A program made the position numbers and the translations under genes. DNA of 64,000 nucleotides from Acanthamoeba castellanii str. Neff (taxonomy: Eukaryota; Discosea; Longamoebia; Acanthamoebidae). The DNA is taken from NCBI RefSeq assembly GCF_000313135.1, contig NW_004457442.1, forward strand, positions 1,146,657-1,210,656, written 5' to 3'. Below, in pieces: positions 54,868-64,000 of this stretch. The stretch's first letter is position 1. Every line of letters begins with the position of its first letter. The notes beneath the pieces were generated by a model. It ran no database searches. It saw nothing but the letters and a program-made list of their open reading frames with translations, and had not been told where the DNA came from.

Positions 54868-55051
54868 CTTTTGCAATCAAACAACCGGAGAAGTAAAGAA
54901 AGATGAGATACTTAGCCCAACCGGAAGTTTTGGTTCGGCGGATTTTGAACGCGTGTATTTGTGTGAAGCGCTGCGTGACAGCGAGCTTTGTTGGTGTAGT
55001 TGAAGCTAAACGCGGAGCGGGGAAGAGCCCCTCTTGGATGCCCGCTGCTGT

Positions 55052-57623
55052 TTAGGGGGTGAGCCTGGTGGGGTCGCGAGGGAAGAGGGAGGACTTGCGG
55101 ATGTTGCTGAGGCCCAGGTAGAGCATCACCACGCGCTCCAGGCCCACGCCACCACCGGCGTGAGGTGGCGCGCCATACTTGAACGCGTCGATGTAGGCCT
55201 GGATGGTGGGAATGCTAACGCCCTTCTCCTTGGCCTTCTCCTCGAGCAACGCCGCATCGTGGATACGCTGGGCGCCCGAGCAGATCTCTTCCGTGCGGAT
55301 GAACAAATCGTACGAGTTCGAGTAGTTCTGCATAACCGCCACCACACAACGTCAGAGAGGTCTCACAAGATGATTGGACTGGGGGGGGGGGTAAGATGAA
55401 GAACTGGCTGGTGGCGTACGGGGTTCTTGGGGTCGGGCATGGTGTAGAAGGGACGAATGGCCGAGGGGAACTTGTCCAGAATGTAGAAGTCCACGCCGTA
55501 CTTCTTCTTCACGAGCTTGCCCAGGTGCTTCTCCTGGGGCGTGCTCAAATCGTCGTAGTCGCCGATTTCGACACCGTCCTCTCGCAGAAGGGCGATGGCC
55601 TCCTTGAATTCGATGCGCGGCGAGGGCGAGGTGTACTTGAGGTCCTCGAAGGGGTACTGAGCCCTGACGGCCTCGAGTTCGACGGCGTACCGGTTCTTGA
55701 GGCCGTCAAAGAGGAACGTGAAGAGGGCGTCGAGCACATCAAGCACCTCGTGGTAGTGCTCGTGGAAGGCCATTTCGAGATCGAGACCGACGAACTCCGT
55801 AAGGTGGCGGTGGGTGTTGGAGTTCTCAGCACGGAACACGGGGCCGATCTCGAACACTCGCTCAAAGTCGGCGCAGATGGCCATCTGCTTGTAGAGCTGA
55901 GGCGACTGGGCAAGGTAGGCAAAGCCTGTGCACACAGCGGCCGTCAGGGATGTGCCACATAAGATCGTCGAGGTGGGGTGGTTCACAATGTACCGTCAAA
56001 GTAGCCAAGCTTGAAGACGCCGGCACCGCCCTCCGAAGCGGCGGAGATCATCTTGGGAGTGTGGATCTCAGTGAAGCTCTGGCCGAGCAGGAACTCCCTG
56101 AACAGCTGGCACACGCCAGACTGGATCCTGAAGATGGCGTTGTTGGCCGAAGTCTGCATGATTGCCGGAACAAGGTAGAGTCGATAAGTGAATGATTCGC
56201 CATTGGCAGGGGCGATGGGGAGGGGGTGTACCCTGAGGTCGAGAATACGGTTGTCGAGCCTGGTCTTCTGACCCACCTTCACGAACTTCTGAGCCTCGCT
56301 CTTCTGCCGAGAAAGATCCTCGAGCTTGGCCTGAAGTTCGGTCACGTCCTTGCCCTCCTCTGTAAGAGAAAAGCAAATAAGGAACTCTAGCTCTTGTCCT
56401 TGGGGTGAACGGAGAACGTTGAGTTTCGTACTCTTGGCCTGCTCAAGCTCGGCCTCGACGGCGCTGGCCTCGGCCTGGATCTTCCGGATTTGGGCTTTCT
56501 GTGCGGCAACAAGCATGGGTGAGCGATCTTCTCGTCCTGGGGAGTAGTCGAAAATTAGAGATGACGGGGGTACCTGGGCCTTCAAGATGGGAGCCGGGCG
56601 GGAGGCATCCTCGAGGAGAAGGGGCAGCTCCTGAAGGAGAGTCTGGCTGACAACGAAGAGGCTCGTGACACGGAGCTCCACGTCCTTCTGGGTGCACGAT
56701 GCGATCTCGGTACCGGCCTTGGTGACCACACCCTCAACGTCGACCAGGGATTCGCGGTGGATGCCCTTGGTGAACTTGATCATCTCGACCGACACCGTTT
56801 CGTTCTTCTCAAGCACGGCTTGGACCGTGGCGGTCCTCTGCCTCAGCACGACGAAGGCCAGCTTGTTGCCTACACACTCAGGTGAGTTAGCCCAACACGG
56901 ACAGTGGGAAGAGAGCTGCAAGTAGTAGTGGTGGTAGAGGAGGTGAACGCACCAGTGCCGCGCACAGTGTAGAGACGTGCCCTAACGAACACGGTCTCGC
57001 CGTCCTTTGCGGCGGAGAGGTTGCCCACGTTGGTGTAGACCTTGTGGGTTCGCTCCTCGGATCGGATGAGCGGACGCACGCCAAAGTTGTCGAAGGACTG
57101 CTGCTCCTTCACGGGCTGCACCGAGCGCACACGTCGCACCGCGTAAGACAAAGAGCGTAAAATTAACGAGGGAAAAGAGGACAGTACCTCAGCAGCGCCT
57201 TCGGTGCCCTTCTTCTTGGCGGCCTTGGAAGCAGCCTTCTTGGCCTCCCTGGGGACCGAACACGTAGCAATCACATTCGTTAGATTTTCGAGGAATTCAC
57301 AAACGAATCAGTGGGTGCGTACTTCTTCGAGAGACCCTGGCCAGCGGCATCGGGGTAGGCATCTTTGAATTCCTTCTCCTGCATGAATTAACGCACTATG
57401 GGTTAAATTTTGCAGTGGCATCTTTTTGTAGGGCCACAACAAGGGTAGGCACCGAGGCGACAAGCTTGGCCTTCAAATCCTTCAGCTTGTTGAGCAGAGG
57501 TTCGAGCTCGGCCTGAGCAGCCTTGGCCTGCTTCTTGGTCTGCAATTCGGAAGTCGAATGCTTAATATCCTGCTTGATCGCCTCGATACCCTCCAAGAGC
57601 GCTTGCTTCTTCGTGTCTTCCAT
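55052..57623 (-). CDS. DARS1: Cytosolic aspartyl-tRNA synthetase
   Basis: Ten exons: 57623-57453, 57378-57323, 57248-57188, 57115-56953, 56869-56574, 56498-56432, 56359-56232, 56153-55994, 55925-55420, 55327-55052; 1884 nt, 627 aa. N-terminal helices (1-95; WHEP-like [12 protein letters not shown], then Lys/Ala-rich [13 protein letters not shown]) precede the OB-fold anticodon domain (~118-245; [30 protein letters not shown]). The class II catalytic core shows [46 protein letters not shown] (motif 2), [17 protein letters not shown] (motif 3) and the terminal [12 protein letters not shown]. An ~50-residue charged coiled coil (~250-300) is inserted between the two halves, making it longer than the human ~501 aa. 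Confidence 0.95.
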
Positions 57624-57972
57624 TCTTGCACGCTCGATGCCGCTTGTACTTTGTTGATCCGTACAGTGAAACAAAAAACAAAACAAATGATTTGACGGTT
57701 CTTTTCTTCCTGGGTTTCTCCGAGTTGGGAAATTTCCAAGTACCCGTTCGTGTTTCGAAGACAAGAAGACGACCATAAGGAACGCTCAACAATAGAAGGT
57801 GACCAGGAATAGAACAATAGGCATTGGGTATTTATTAAAAAAGCTTTAAAAGAAGGCTGGTATGGTATGATGATGGTCTCGCCATCGCTCTCGATGGTTC
57901 CCTGGGAAGGCTGCAGGACACTGTTGTGGCTTACGCTTCCGTCGGCGCCTTCACCAGGGCGTTGGAGGCCGT
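57624..57972. other. Intergenic region, nothing recognised
   Basis: 349 bp between the aspartyl-tRNA synthetase start and the stop of the next minus-strand gene. No further exon, RNA gene or repeat is visible. An AT-rich stretch at 57820-57850 is likely the 3' end signal area of the upstream gene. Confidence 0.4.
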
Positions 57973-59142
57973 TTACAGACCGGTCCTGGGGCCGTTGGTG
58001 GCGTAAGTGGCCGGGGCGTAGGTGGCGCCCTGAGGAGCGTAGCCAGCACCCTGAGGAGCGTAGCCAGCGGAGTTGTTCATGGGGACGCCCTGAGGAGCGT
58101 AGTAAGGGTTGCCCACGGGGGCAGCGGCGGCAGGCGCAGCAGCGACGGGGACGGCAGCGGCGACAGGGGCGGCGGTGGTCCTCACGACGGTGGGACGACG
58201 CTCACGGCGCTTGCTGTTGATGGGTCAGGGGTAAGAAGGTGATCTTTGGGGGGGCAGGCGAGACTGGTTACGTACCAGCAGTAGGACAGGAGGATGAGAG
58301 GAAGCACGCAGCAGAGGAAGAGGAGCAGAATGACGAGGGGGATGCCAACGCCGAGGCCAACACCGAGACCGACGCCGAGAGCTACGGCATCATTGTCATC
58401 ATCGTCGTGCTTCTTGAGGGCCACAACGGCGGGCCTGGTGGAGTTGCACACACGCTCGGAGAAGCTGCAGTAGAGCTGGTTGTCGTCGTTCACGGCGCAG
58501 GTGTCGGAGACTACATAAAGAGAGATACCACAGGTCAACACATGAGGGTATCAGCACCCTAAGCAAGAGGAGAGATGAGGTACCAGTGCAGTTGTCGCCG
58601 TCAGTGCAGCCGAGGCAGATGCACGACGTTCCGCAGGGCAGGCCGTAGGGCATGCACGAGTTGGCAGGCGAGCTGGCCGACGACTGGGCCTGGCACAGCG
58701 ACGGAAGGTTGGGTCGAGCAGCCAGCGAGCCGAATGTCGAACCGCTGGCGGTGTTGAACACACGCTCGTAAGCCGGGTAGGTGGCCGAGGTGAGGCTGGC
58801 ACCGTTGGTGAGGTCGAAGAGGGAACGGTTGAGGGGTTCCACGCGGCAGGACTCGGAGCACTGGACATAGCGCAGCTTGTTGGCGAAGTCCTCAAACACC
58901 TGGAAGGAGCCCGAGCTGGAGCCGGCGAGGGTGTAGGGGATGGTGTAGAAGATGGCCTCCTCGCCGGAGTTGGGCCAATACTGGATGTCAGCGCGGTAGG
59001 TTCGGCCGGGGCCGCCTGCGAAAAGGGAGTCGGTGATGAGAGCGTTGGTGGCGGTGAAGGCCGTTCGGGTGGCCTTCTCGTCCTGCGCCGCTGCCAGGGC
59101 GAGGAACAGGCACAGGGCCGCTACGCAGAGGATTGACTTCAT
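57973..59142 (-). CDS. Type I membrane protein, tandem copy A
   Basis: Exons: 59142-58584, 58510-58276, 58213-57973; 1035 nt, 344 aa. Signal peptide (MKSILCVAALCLFLALAAAQ); Cys-containing ectodomain (~20-220; TRTAFTATNALITDSLFAGG, QYWPNSGEEAIFYTIPY, CMPYGLPCGTSCICLGC); one transmembrane helix (~240-265; LGVGIPLVILLLFLCCVLPL); cytosolic tail with KRRERR, an Ala/Pro-rich stretch and repeated GYAPQG-type units. The Tyr/Pro-rich tail resembles low-complexity tails that bind SH3/WW partners. The family is not recognised. The paralogue at 59781-60934 has the same exon phases and an identical 235-nt second exon length. Likely a surface receptor or secretory-pathway cargo protein (inference). Confidence 0.78.
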
Positions 59143-59780
59143 GATGTCGTTGACTTAGTAGCGATCGAGTACAGGGCGCTGCAGGTGAGTTAGAGAGAGG
59201 ACGAGTTGTAGAGGAGGGTGCTTGTGTGCTGTATTGGTGATGAGAATGCCAACCCAGGACGGCAGTGGCCCATTTTAACTGGCACTTGGTGCGCCGTGGG
59301 TACAGCGAATTTCCAACGTAATTTCTTGTGACCGCCAACCAGAGCTTGGCCCGGTTTTACCGTGTTGGTCGCCCGTCCTATGGGAATGGGCGGGTTTGCT
59401 GTCTGTTTTCACCTTCAACATCTCCCATTGGCGACAGCACCTCGACCTCGCAAGTCTCGTTTACCATTCGTTCGTTCACTGTCTACGAGAAATAGCAACT
59501 GCAGAAATCCCACTTACTTTATGTTCTGACGACCATGATCCCTTGCGACTGCACGAGCCCTTTGACCTGAACTCCCTGTGTTGCTCTTCTTATGTGATGA
59601 GCTTGTTGGTATTGACCCGCCTACCCGGTTTTCTGGGCGAGTCTGGACTTTAAGACCATCTCAGAGATCGTCGATGCAGGTGATTGAGGATATATTCCTT
59701 TATGCATGTAATGTAAAGTCAAGATGTAAGCGGTAACTTTCTCCGTTTCATCATTCTTGGTCGAGGCGCTGGGTGGCTGC
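59143..59780. other. Intergenic region between the tandem copies
   Basis: 638 bp. It carries the promoter of copy A and the 3' region of copy B. No ORF, RNA gene or repeat is supported. Confidence 0.4.
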
Positions 59781-60934
59781 TTACACTTGGCCTGGATAAG
59801 CGGCCTGGGAGTAGCCGGTGCCAACGGGAACGGCACGAGGCGCACCGTCAAGCATGGACGCCGGGATGTTGGTGGTCCTCCAGGGCTCGGCGTACAGAGG
59901 GTTTCCGATGGCCACGGGCGTGGGCGCGGCAGCGGTGGAGACCGGAGCGGCAGTGGTCCTCACCACGGTGGGACGACGCTCACGGCGCTTGCTGTGGGTG
60001 CCTGTCAGCAAAATTCGGGGTTTTTGTGGCGGCGATGACCACGTACCAGAGGAGAGGCAGAAGGATGAGAGGAAGCACGCAGCAGAGGAAGAGGAGAAGG
60101 ATGGCAAGAGGAATGCCCACGCCGAGACCGACGCCGAGGCCGACGCCCAGCGCCACGGCGTTGTTGTCGCCGCCATGGTGACGGTTGAGGGCGATCACGG
60201 TGGCGCCGGTCGCGGACTCGCACACCCGCTCAGCGGAGCAGGTGAGCTGGTTCTTCTTGTCGACAGCGCAGGTGTCCGAAACTGCGGAGAGGCAACCCCA
60301 GTCAGGAAGTCGACAAAAAAAAGACAGCCCGTCCACAGAACACGTTCACCATTGGGTGGACGAACGAACCGGTGCAGTTGTCGCCATCGGTACAGCCGAG
60401 GCAGATGCATGACGTTCCGCAGGGAAGGCCGTAAGGCATGCACGAGTCGGCGGCCGAGCTGGCCGACGACTGGGCCTGGCACAGCGACGGAAGGTTGGGT
60501 CGAGCAGCCAGCGAGCCGAATGTCGAACCGCTGGCGGTGTTGAACACACGCTCGTAAGCCGGGTAGGTGGCCGAGGTGAGGCTGGCACCGTTGGTGAGGT
60601 CGAAGAGGGAACGGTTGAGGGGTTCCACGCGGCAGGACTCGGAGCACTGAACGTAACGCAGATTGTTGGCGAAGTCCTCAAACACCTCGAACGAGCCAGT
60701 GGCCGACGATCCCAGGGCGTAGGGGATGGTGTAGAAGATGGCCTCCTCGCCGGAGTTGGGCCAATACTGGATGTCAGCGCGGTAGGTTCGGCCGGGGCCG
60801 CCTGCGAAAAGGGAGTCGGTGATGAGAGCGTTGGTGGCGGTGAAGGCCGTTCGGGTGGCCTTCTCGTCCTGCGCCGAGGCGAGGGCGAATATCAGGCACA
60901 GGGCCACAACTGCTTTCAACGCCACGGATTGCAT
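59781..60934 (-). CDS. Type I membrane protein, tandem copy B
   Basis: Exons: 60934-60370, 60281-60047, 59991-59781; 1011 nt, 336 aa. Same plan as copy A: signal peptide (MQSVALKAVVALCLIFALAS), ectodomain ending CMPYGLPCGTSCICLGC, membrane-proximal CAVDKKNQLTCSAERVCES, one transmembrane helix (GIPLAILLLFLCCVLPLILL) and a basic KRRERRPTVV start to the tail. The tail then diverges from copy A (no GYAPQG repeats). Two ectodomain blocks are identical at nucleotide level to copy A, while the signal peptide, juxtamembrane region, introns and tail differ, which suggests gene conversion. Function unknown. Confidence 0.78.
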
Positions 60935-61484
60935 CGACGAGGGTGAAGGTCGAGATAGAGAACTGAGAATAGAGGTGGCGGATGGAGGGGTGTGGAATGA
61001 AGAAGATTGTAGCAGTTCTCTGGAGGTCGTTTTTTTATAAAACGTAGGGACTGCCTGCTCCAGTGAAAACTGACGGAATTGTCGGCCAGCCAATGACCAT
61101 CCTTCGCCGACCAGGAGTTCTCTCCTTAGCGAGGAAGGCCCTGATCAGCCCACACCACCCGGCGGTTCAACATGCAAACCTGTATTCCACGGCCGTCATG
61201 GTGGCCACCATGTTCCGCTGTTCTCAACTTCATTATTGTGGTGCACGACCAATCCAGGAACGTGGGTGTGTGACGGAGCGCAAGAGCGTAAAAAAAAATG
61301 TTTGTGTACAATTGGCTGGTTTTATTGGTGTGGGTTGGGTAAAGCCTAGCCCTCTCATCGGTGGTCCATCTTCTTCGTCTCCCTTCCTCCGCTCCGTGTC
61401 TCTCTTACTCTTGCCCTCTGTCCCTTCTCTTCGTTCCTCTTCTCGCTCTCTCTCTCTCTCTCGCTCGCTCTCTGTGTTCTCTCT
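60935..61484. other. Intergenic region with TC-rich end
   Basis: 550 bp upstream of copy B and downstream of the CDP-alcohol transferase (both minus). A TTTTTTTATAAAACG patch at 61029-61043 is a possible TATA-like element for copy B, about 100 bp before its start codon. No gene is seen. Confidence 0.45.
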
Positions 61485-61487
61485 CTA
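61437..61487. repeat. CT/TC microsatellite at a gene 3' end
   Basis: About 50 bp of TC repeats that run up to the stop codon of the CDP-alcohol phosphotransferase (minus strand); on the mRNA this is a GA-rich start to the 3' UTR. Confidence 0.85.
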
Positions 61488-63118
61488 GTGTGCCACGCCG
61501 TTGCGCGCCTTGAGGGTGGACCGCTTCTCACCGCTGCTGATCGCGAGCTCGGCCTTGGTGAGGACGACCTTGGCGGGCGTGATCTTGACCGAGGTGGCCT
61601 TCTTCATGCCGAAGATGGGCACGTTCAAAATTCGGGCCATCTCGATGACGGTGACGCAGTAGAAGTAGACGGTGGCCACCACGACGAGGCCGAAGAAGAC
61701 GGGCAGGATCAACGTGTCGTCGACGCCGAAAATGCTGACCGCGCCGGCAACCGCCAGCAGCACGTAGTTCTCCCAGTAAAGCTTCACCTTCTCGCCAGTG
61801 AGCCTCGCCAGGTTGTACCTGATAAGAGAGTGTCCGGTGAGTGCACCGTCTCACAGAAGACCAGACAGAACATGTCACAACGTTCAAGTGGTCCGCGGAA
61901 CGTACCTGCCCGTCACCAAGCTGTAGATGACGACGGTGAAGAGGCATGTGGTGAGCTTCTGAGTGGCGAAGATTTGGCTGGTGCTGAGGAAACCCCACAC
62001 GGTGAGGCCCACGCCAATAAGCGCTGGAGGCAAGAGCTCCAGGAACGGCTCGAATGAGCCTGTTGTCACGGCACACGAGACATGAGTGACTCTACCACCA
62101 TCGTCGCACAGCAAATGCTCGCAGAAGGAGGAGGCTCAAATGCGTACCGGTCACCTTAAGCACGCGGGAGAAGGAGTCGTAGAATTCGGTGACGGGGAGG
62201 AGGAGGGCGGTGGTGATGATGAAGACGTTGACGGGCATCTCAGCAGGCAGCAGCTGCTCGACGCTCTCGGAGAAGACGCCGTCGGGGATGAGCTCGCGCA
62301 GGTTGTAGATCCAGATTTCAGACCCGAAGACCGCCGTCAGCGCAAAGACGATCGAGAAGAAGATATAGGCCTGGGAAAGACACATGCATACGGGTCCGGA
62401 TCAGCTACTGTCTCAATGCAAGAAGCGCGGCTCAACGAAATATTATATTATTAATATTGTAATAATAAATAATGAAAAGGGGTGCCGTGCTGGTACCTCG
62501 AGCTGGACGTCAGAGACGAAGCAGACTTTGGTGTGCTTGTCGGACCAGAGGTAGACGTAGTTCATGAAGCACACCAAAATCATACCGATGAGGAACAGCC
62601 ACAGCGGGATCGAGTAGCCTCCTTGCGCGGTGATGGCAATCATGAGCACGGCCAGAGGGTCGGCCAAGCTGTCCACTCCGTGATCCAGAAAATCGCCCAG
62701 TTTTGAGCACATGCCTGTGTTCTTGGCGTGCCGCCCATCCAGATTGTCCAAGAGCTGGAGAGCGATGGAAAATTGAATTTTCAGAAGCGGTCGATTATCA
62801 ACAAATTATTGGAAAATGAGAATCGAGACACGGGTGGCGTACCACGAAGCCAAGGACGCCGAAGATGCCAGCGACGCACACCCAAGGGGAAACGGGGCCG
62901 TAGAGCTTGGGAAGACTGCCGAGCACGAGAATGGTCACCGACACGATGAGCAGGCCAGCGCTTAGCGTAATCGCATTAGGCGACAGCCATCTTGGCAGGC
63001 TGAGCGAGATCTTGTCGAGGAGGGGCTGAAGGAAGAATGTGAGGCTCTTGTCGGCCACCGTGTTCTCGTGGAAGTAATCCTCGCCGAGCTTGGCTTTCTG
63101 GTTCTGTTTGAGCTGCAT
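61485..63118 (-). CDS. CDP-alcohol phosphotransferase (choline/ethanolamine phosphotransferase type)
   Basis: Exons: 63118-62843, 62754-62497, 62370-62148, 62059-61906, 61818-61485; 1245 nt, 414 aa, the usual size for eukaryotic CPT/EPT enzymes. It is multispanning (about 8-10 hydrophobic segments) with the catalytic signature at residues 98-120: DGRHAKNTGMCSKLGDFLDH plus a final Asp. The consensus DGxxAR(x)8G(x)3D(x)3D is met at D98, G99, A102, G112, D116 and D120, but position 103 is Lys instead of Arg. The N-terminal LSPNAITLSAGLLIV helix is also typical. The enzyme would transfer phosphocholine or phosphoethanolamine from the CDP-alcohol to diacylglycerol in the ER or Golgi. Head-group specificity cannot be told. 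Confidence 0.88.
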
Positions 63119-63637
63119 CTCAGTACTTATCTAACGATTGGCGTCGTTAAGATAGTCAAGGATGCTACGATGGGATGGACGGTTTTCCGATCTTAAGCGA
63201 GCCTGCGACAGGCGTCGGAAGGGAGATGCAGGAGAGAAGAAAGGATGGTTGGCAGCAAGCAGCTGGTCCACGAGTTCTGTGTGGTCGTCTTCGCCTCTTC
63301 GAGAAGGCGAAACAAGGCGTGACGGGGTTTCGCGCTTTTTTAGACCAAGGCATCTCTGGAATGGCGCATTTTCGGCGCCGGTAGCACCAATCCTGGCGAC
63401 CCGCTGGCGATCGCGTTTCGGTCGCTGCAGTGGTCACGAGTACGCCGGAGCCGCACAAGGGCTCGGCTGGAGAACCTCCGGTAACACGCGCCGGTCACAA
63501 GGCCCCGGCTGCCCCCGCTCGCCCGCAGCGGGGCGGCACTTCTTCGCCGGCTATCGCCGCGCGGACTTTCACTCGAGGCAGAAGAAAAGAGCGAAGAACG
63601 GAAAAAAGACGACAAAGAAAAAGACTTTTTCTTCTAG
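63119..63637. other. Intergenic region between divergent genes
   Basis: 519 bp between divergent start codons (phosphotransferase on minus, MGCC gene on plus). It should hold both promoters. Purine-rich tract at 63580-63630. No additional gene is supported. Confidence 0.4.
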
Positions 63638-64000
63638 ATGGGCTGCTGTCCGAGCGCGGGGCTGGGGCAGGGAGATGAAGACAGGGAGTCTCTCCTCCCC
63701 AAGACGAGCAAAAGCGACAAGGCCCCTTTCGTGTCGCCTGTCCTTAAGGCGAGCCCGCAGCTTCAGGTGTGTGGGCGCTGCGGTCGGGCGGTGGTGGCCG
63801 CATCCTCTCGTTTCTGCTCGCAGTGCGGGATGGCCTACGATCACTCTAATCCTCCGTCCCGCCCGTCTTCCGCTGTTCCTCCGACATCGCCTCGCATCAA
63901 CAAGCCGGTCCCTTCGCGCCCTTCCAAAACTCCCTCCGCCGACTACGGCGGCTACGAAGTCGTCCACGTCGAGTGGAACTCGGGAAAGGGGAAGAGCGGC
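63638..64000 (+). CDS. MGCC-start zinc-ribbon protein (3' end beyond window)
   Basis: An open frame from ATG 63638 runs off the right edge (121 codons visible). It begins MGCCPSAG, a dual acylation signal (Gly2 myristoylation, Cys3/Cys4 palmitoylation) expected to anchor it to membranes. At ~44-66 it has CGRCGRAVVAASSRFCSQCG, a CxxC-x13-CxxC zinc ribbon. The rest is Ser/Pro/Lys-rich and disordered, ending (so far) DYGGYEVVHVEWNSGKGKSG. The family is not recognised; the start is the first ATG after an in-frame TAG. It could be a membrane-tethered scaffold or signalling protein. Confidence 0.7.
   Translation, partial: MGCCPSAGLGQGDEDRESLLPKTSKSDKAPFVSPVLKASPQLQVCGRCGRAVVAASSRFCSQCGMAYDHSNPPSRPSSAVPPTSPRINKPVPSRPSKTPSADYGGYEVVHVEWNSGKGKSG

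Noticed and set aside
1..64000. Bacterial, viral or transposon insert
   Set aside because: No integrase, transposase, reverse transcriptase, capsid or terminal repeats were seen, and introns are spread over the whole window.

Overview
The window is nuclear DNA of a GC-rich, intron-dense amoeboid protist and most resembles Acanthamoeba. The evidence is about 175 short spliceosomal introns (mostly 50-150 bp) that often begin GTACG or GTGCG, frequently carry GT/CA-rich interiors and end in CAG. Intergenic gaps are short, gene density is high, and the families are typically amoebozoan: Sel1/U-box proteins, Ser/Thr/Pro-rich surface proteins, a GMF and an ARL1. I saw no operons, no Shine-Dalgarno layout, no CRISPR array and no recognisable transposon, tRNA or rRNA. 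Every exon chain was traced by hand from GT/GC-AG junctions and reading-frame phase. For nearly all genes the exon lengths sum to a multiple of three, which is the main support for the models.

Left third (1-20.7 kb): a myotubularin cut by the left edge (-); a C2-SH3 protein (-) head-to-head with a C2-BTB-WWE-BTB-BACK protein (+); a PP4-type phosphatase (+); an F-box-TLDc protein (-); a small two-TM protein, EMC6 and ZNHIT1 (all +); then two tandem U-box/coiled-coil/Sel1 genes (+). Four of these genes belong to classes of ubiquitin-ligase substrate receptors or E3s.

Middle (20.8-40.6 kb): a metallophosphoesterase (-), glia maturation factor (+), a Lys-rich protein (-), a universal-stress protein with a coiled-coil tail (+), ARL1 (-), a secreted disintegrin-like protein (-), a 1138-residue Ser/Thr/Pro-rich membrane protein (+), an intronless Ras (+), CCZ1 (-), an intronless class 3 lipase (-), a small basic ORF (-) and a rhodanese-dual-specificity phosphatase (-).

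Right third (40.7-64 kb): a Gln/Ser-rich protein (+), a SANT-domain protein (+), a 28-exon MMS22L-like genome-maintenance gene (+) that may be fused to the SANT gene, an NAPE-PLD-type lipase (-), aspartyl-tRNA synthetase (-), two tandem paralogous membrane proteins with a converted ectodomain (-), a CDP-alcohol phosphotransferase (-), and the 5' end of an MGCC zinc-ribbon gene (+).

Several membrane-trafficking and lipid genes are present (myotubularin, C2 proteins, ARL1, CCZ1, NAPE-PLD, CDP-alcohol transferase, lipase). They are scattered on both strands, so I read this as an ordinary mixed gene neighbourhood and not one system. The most notable points are domain combinations (C2-BTB-WWE-BTB, F-box-TLDc, possible SANT-MMS22L), very small coding exons (6 nt and 4 nt) and recurrent GC-AG introns.
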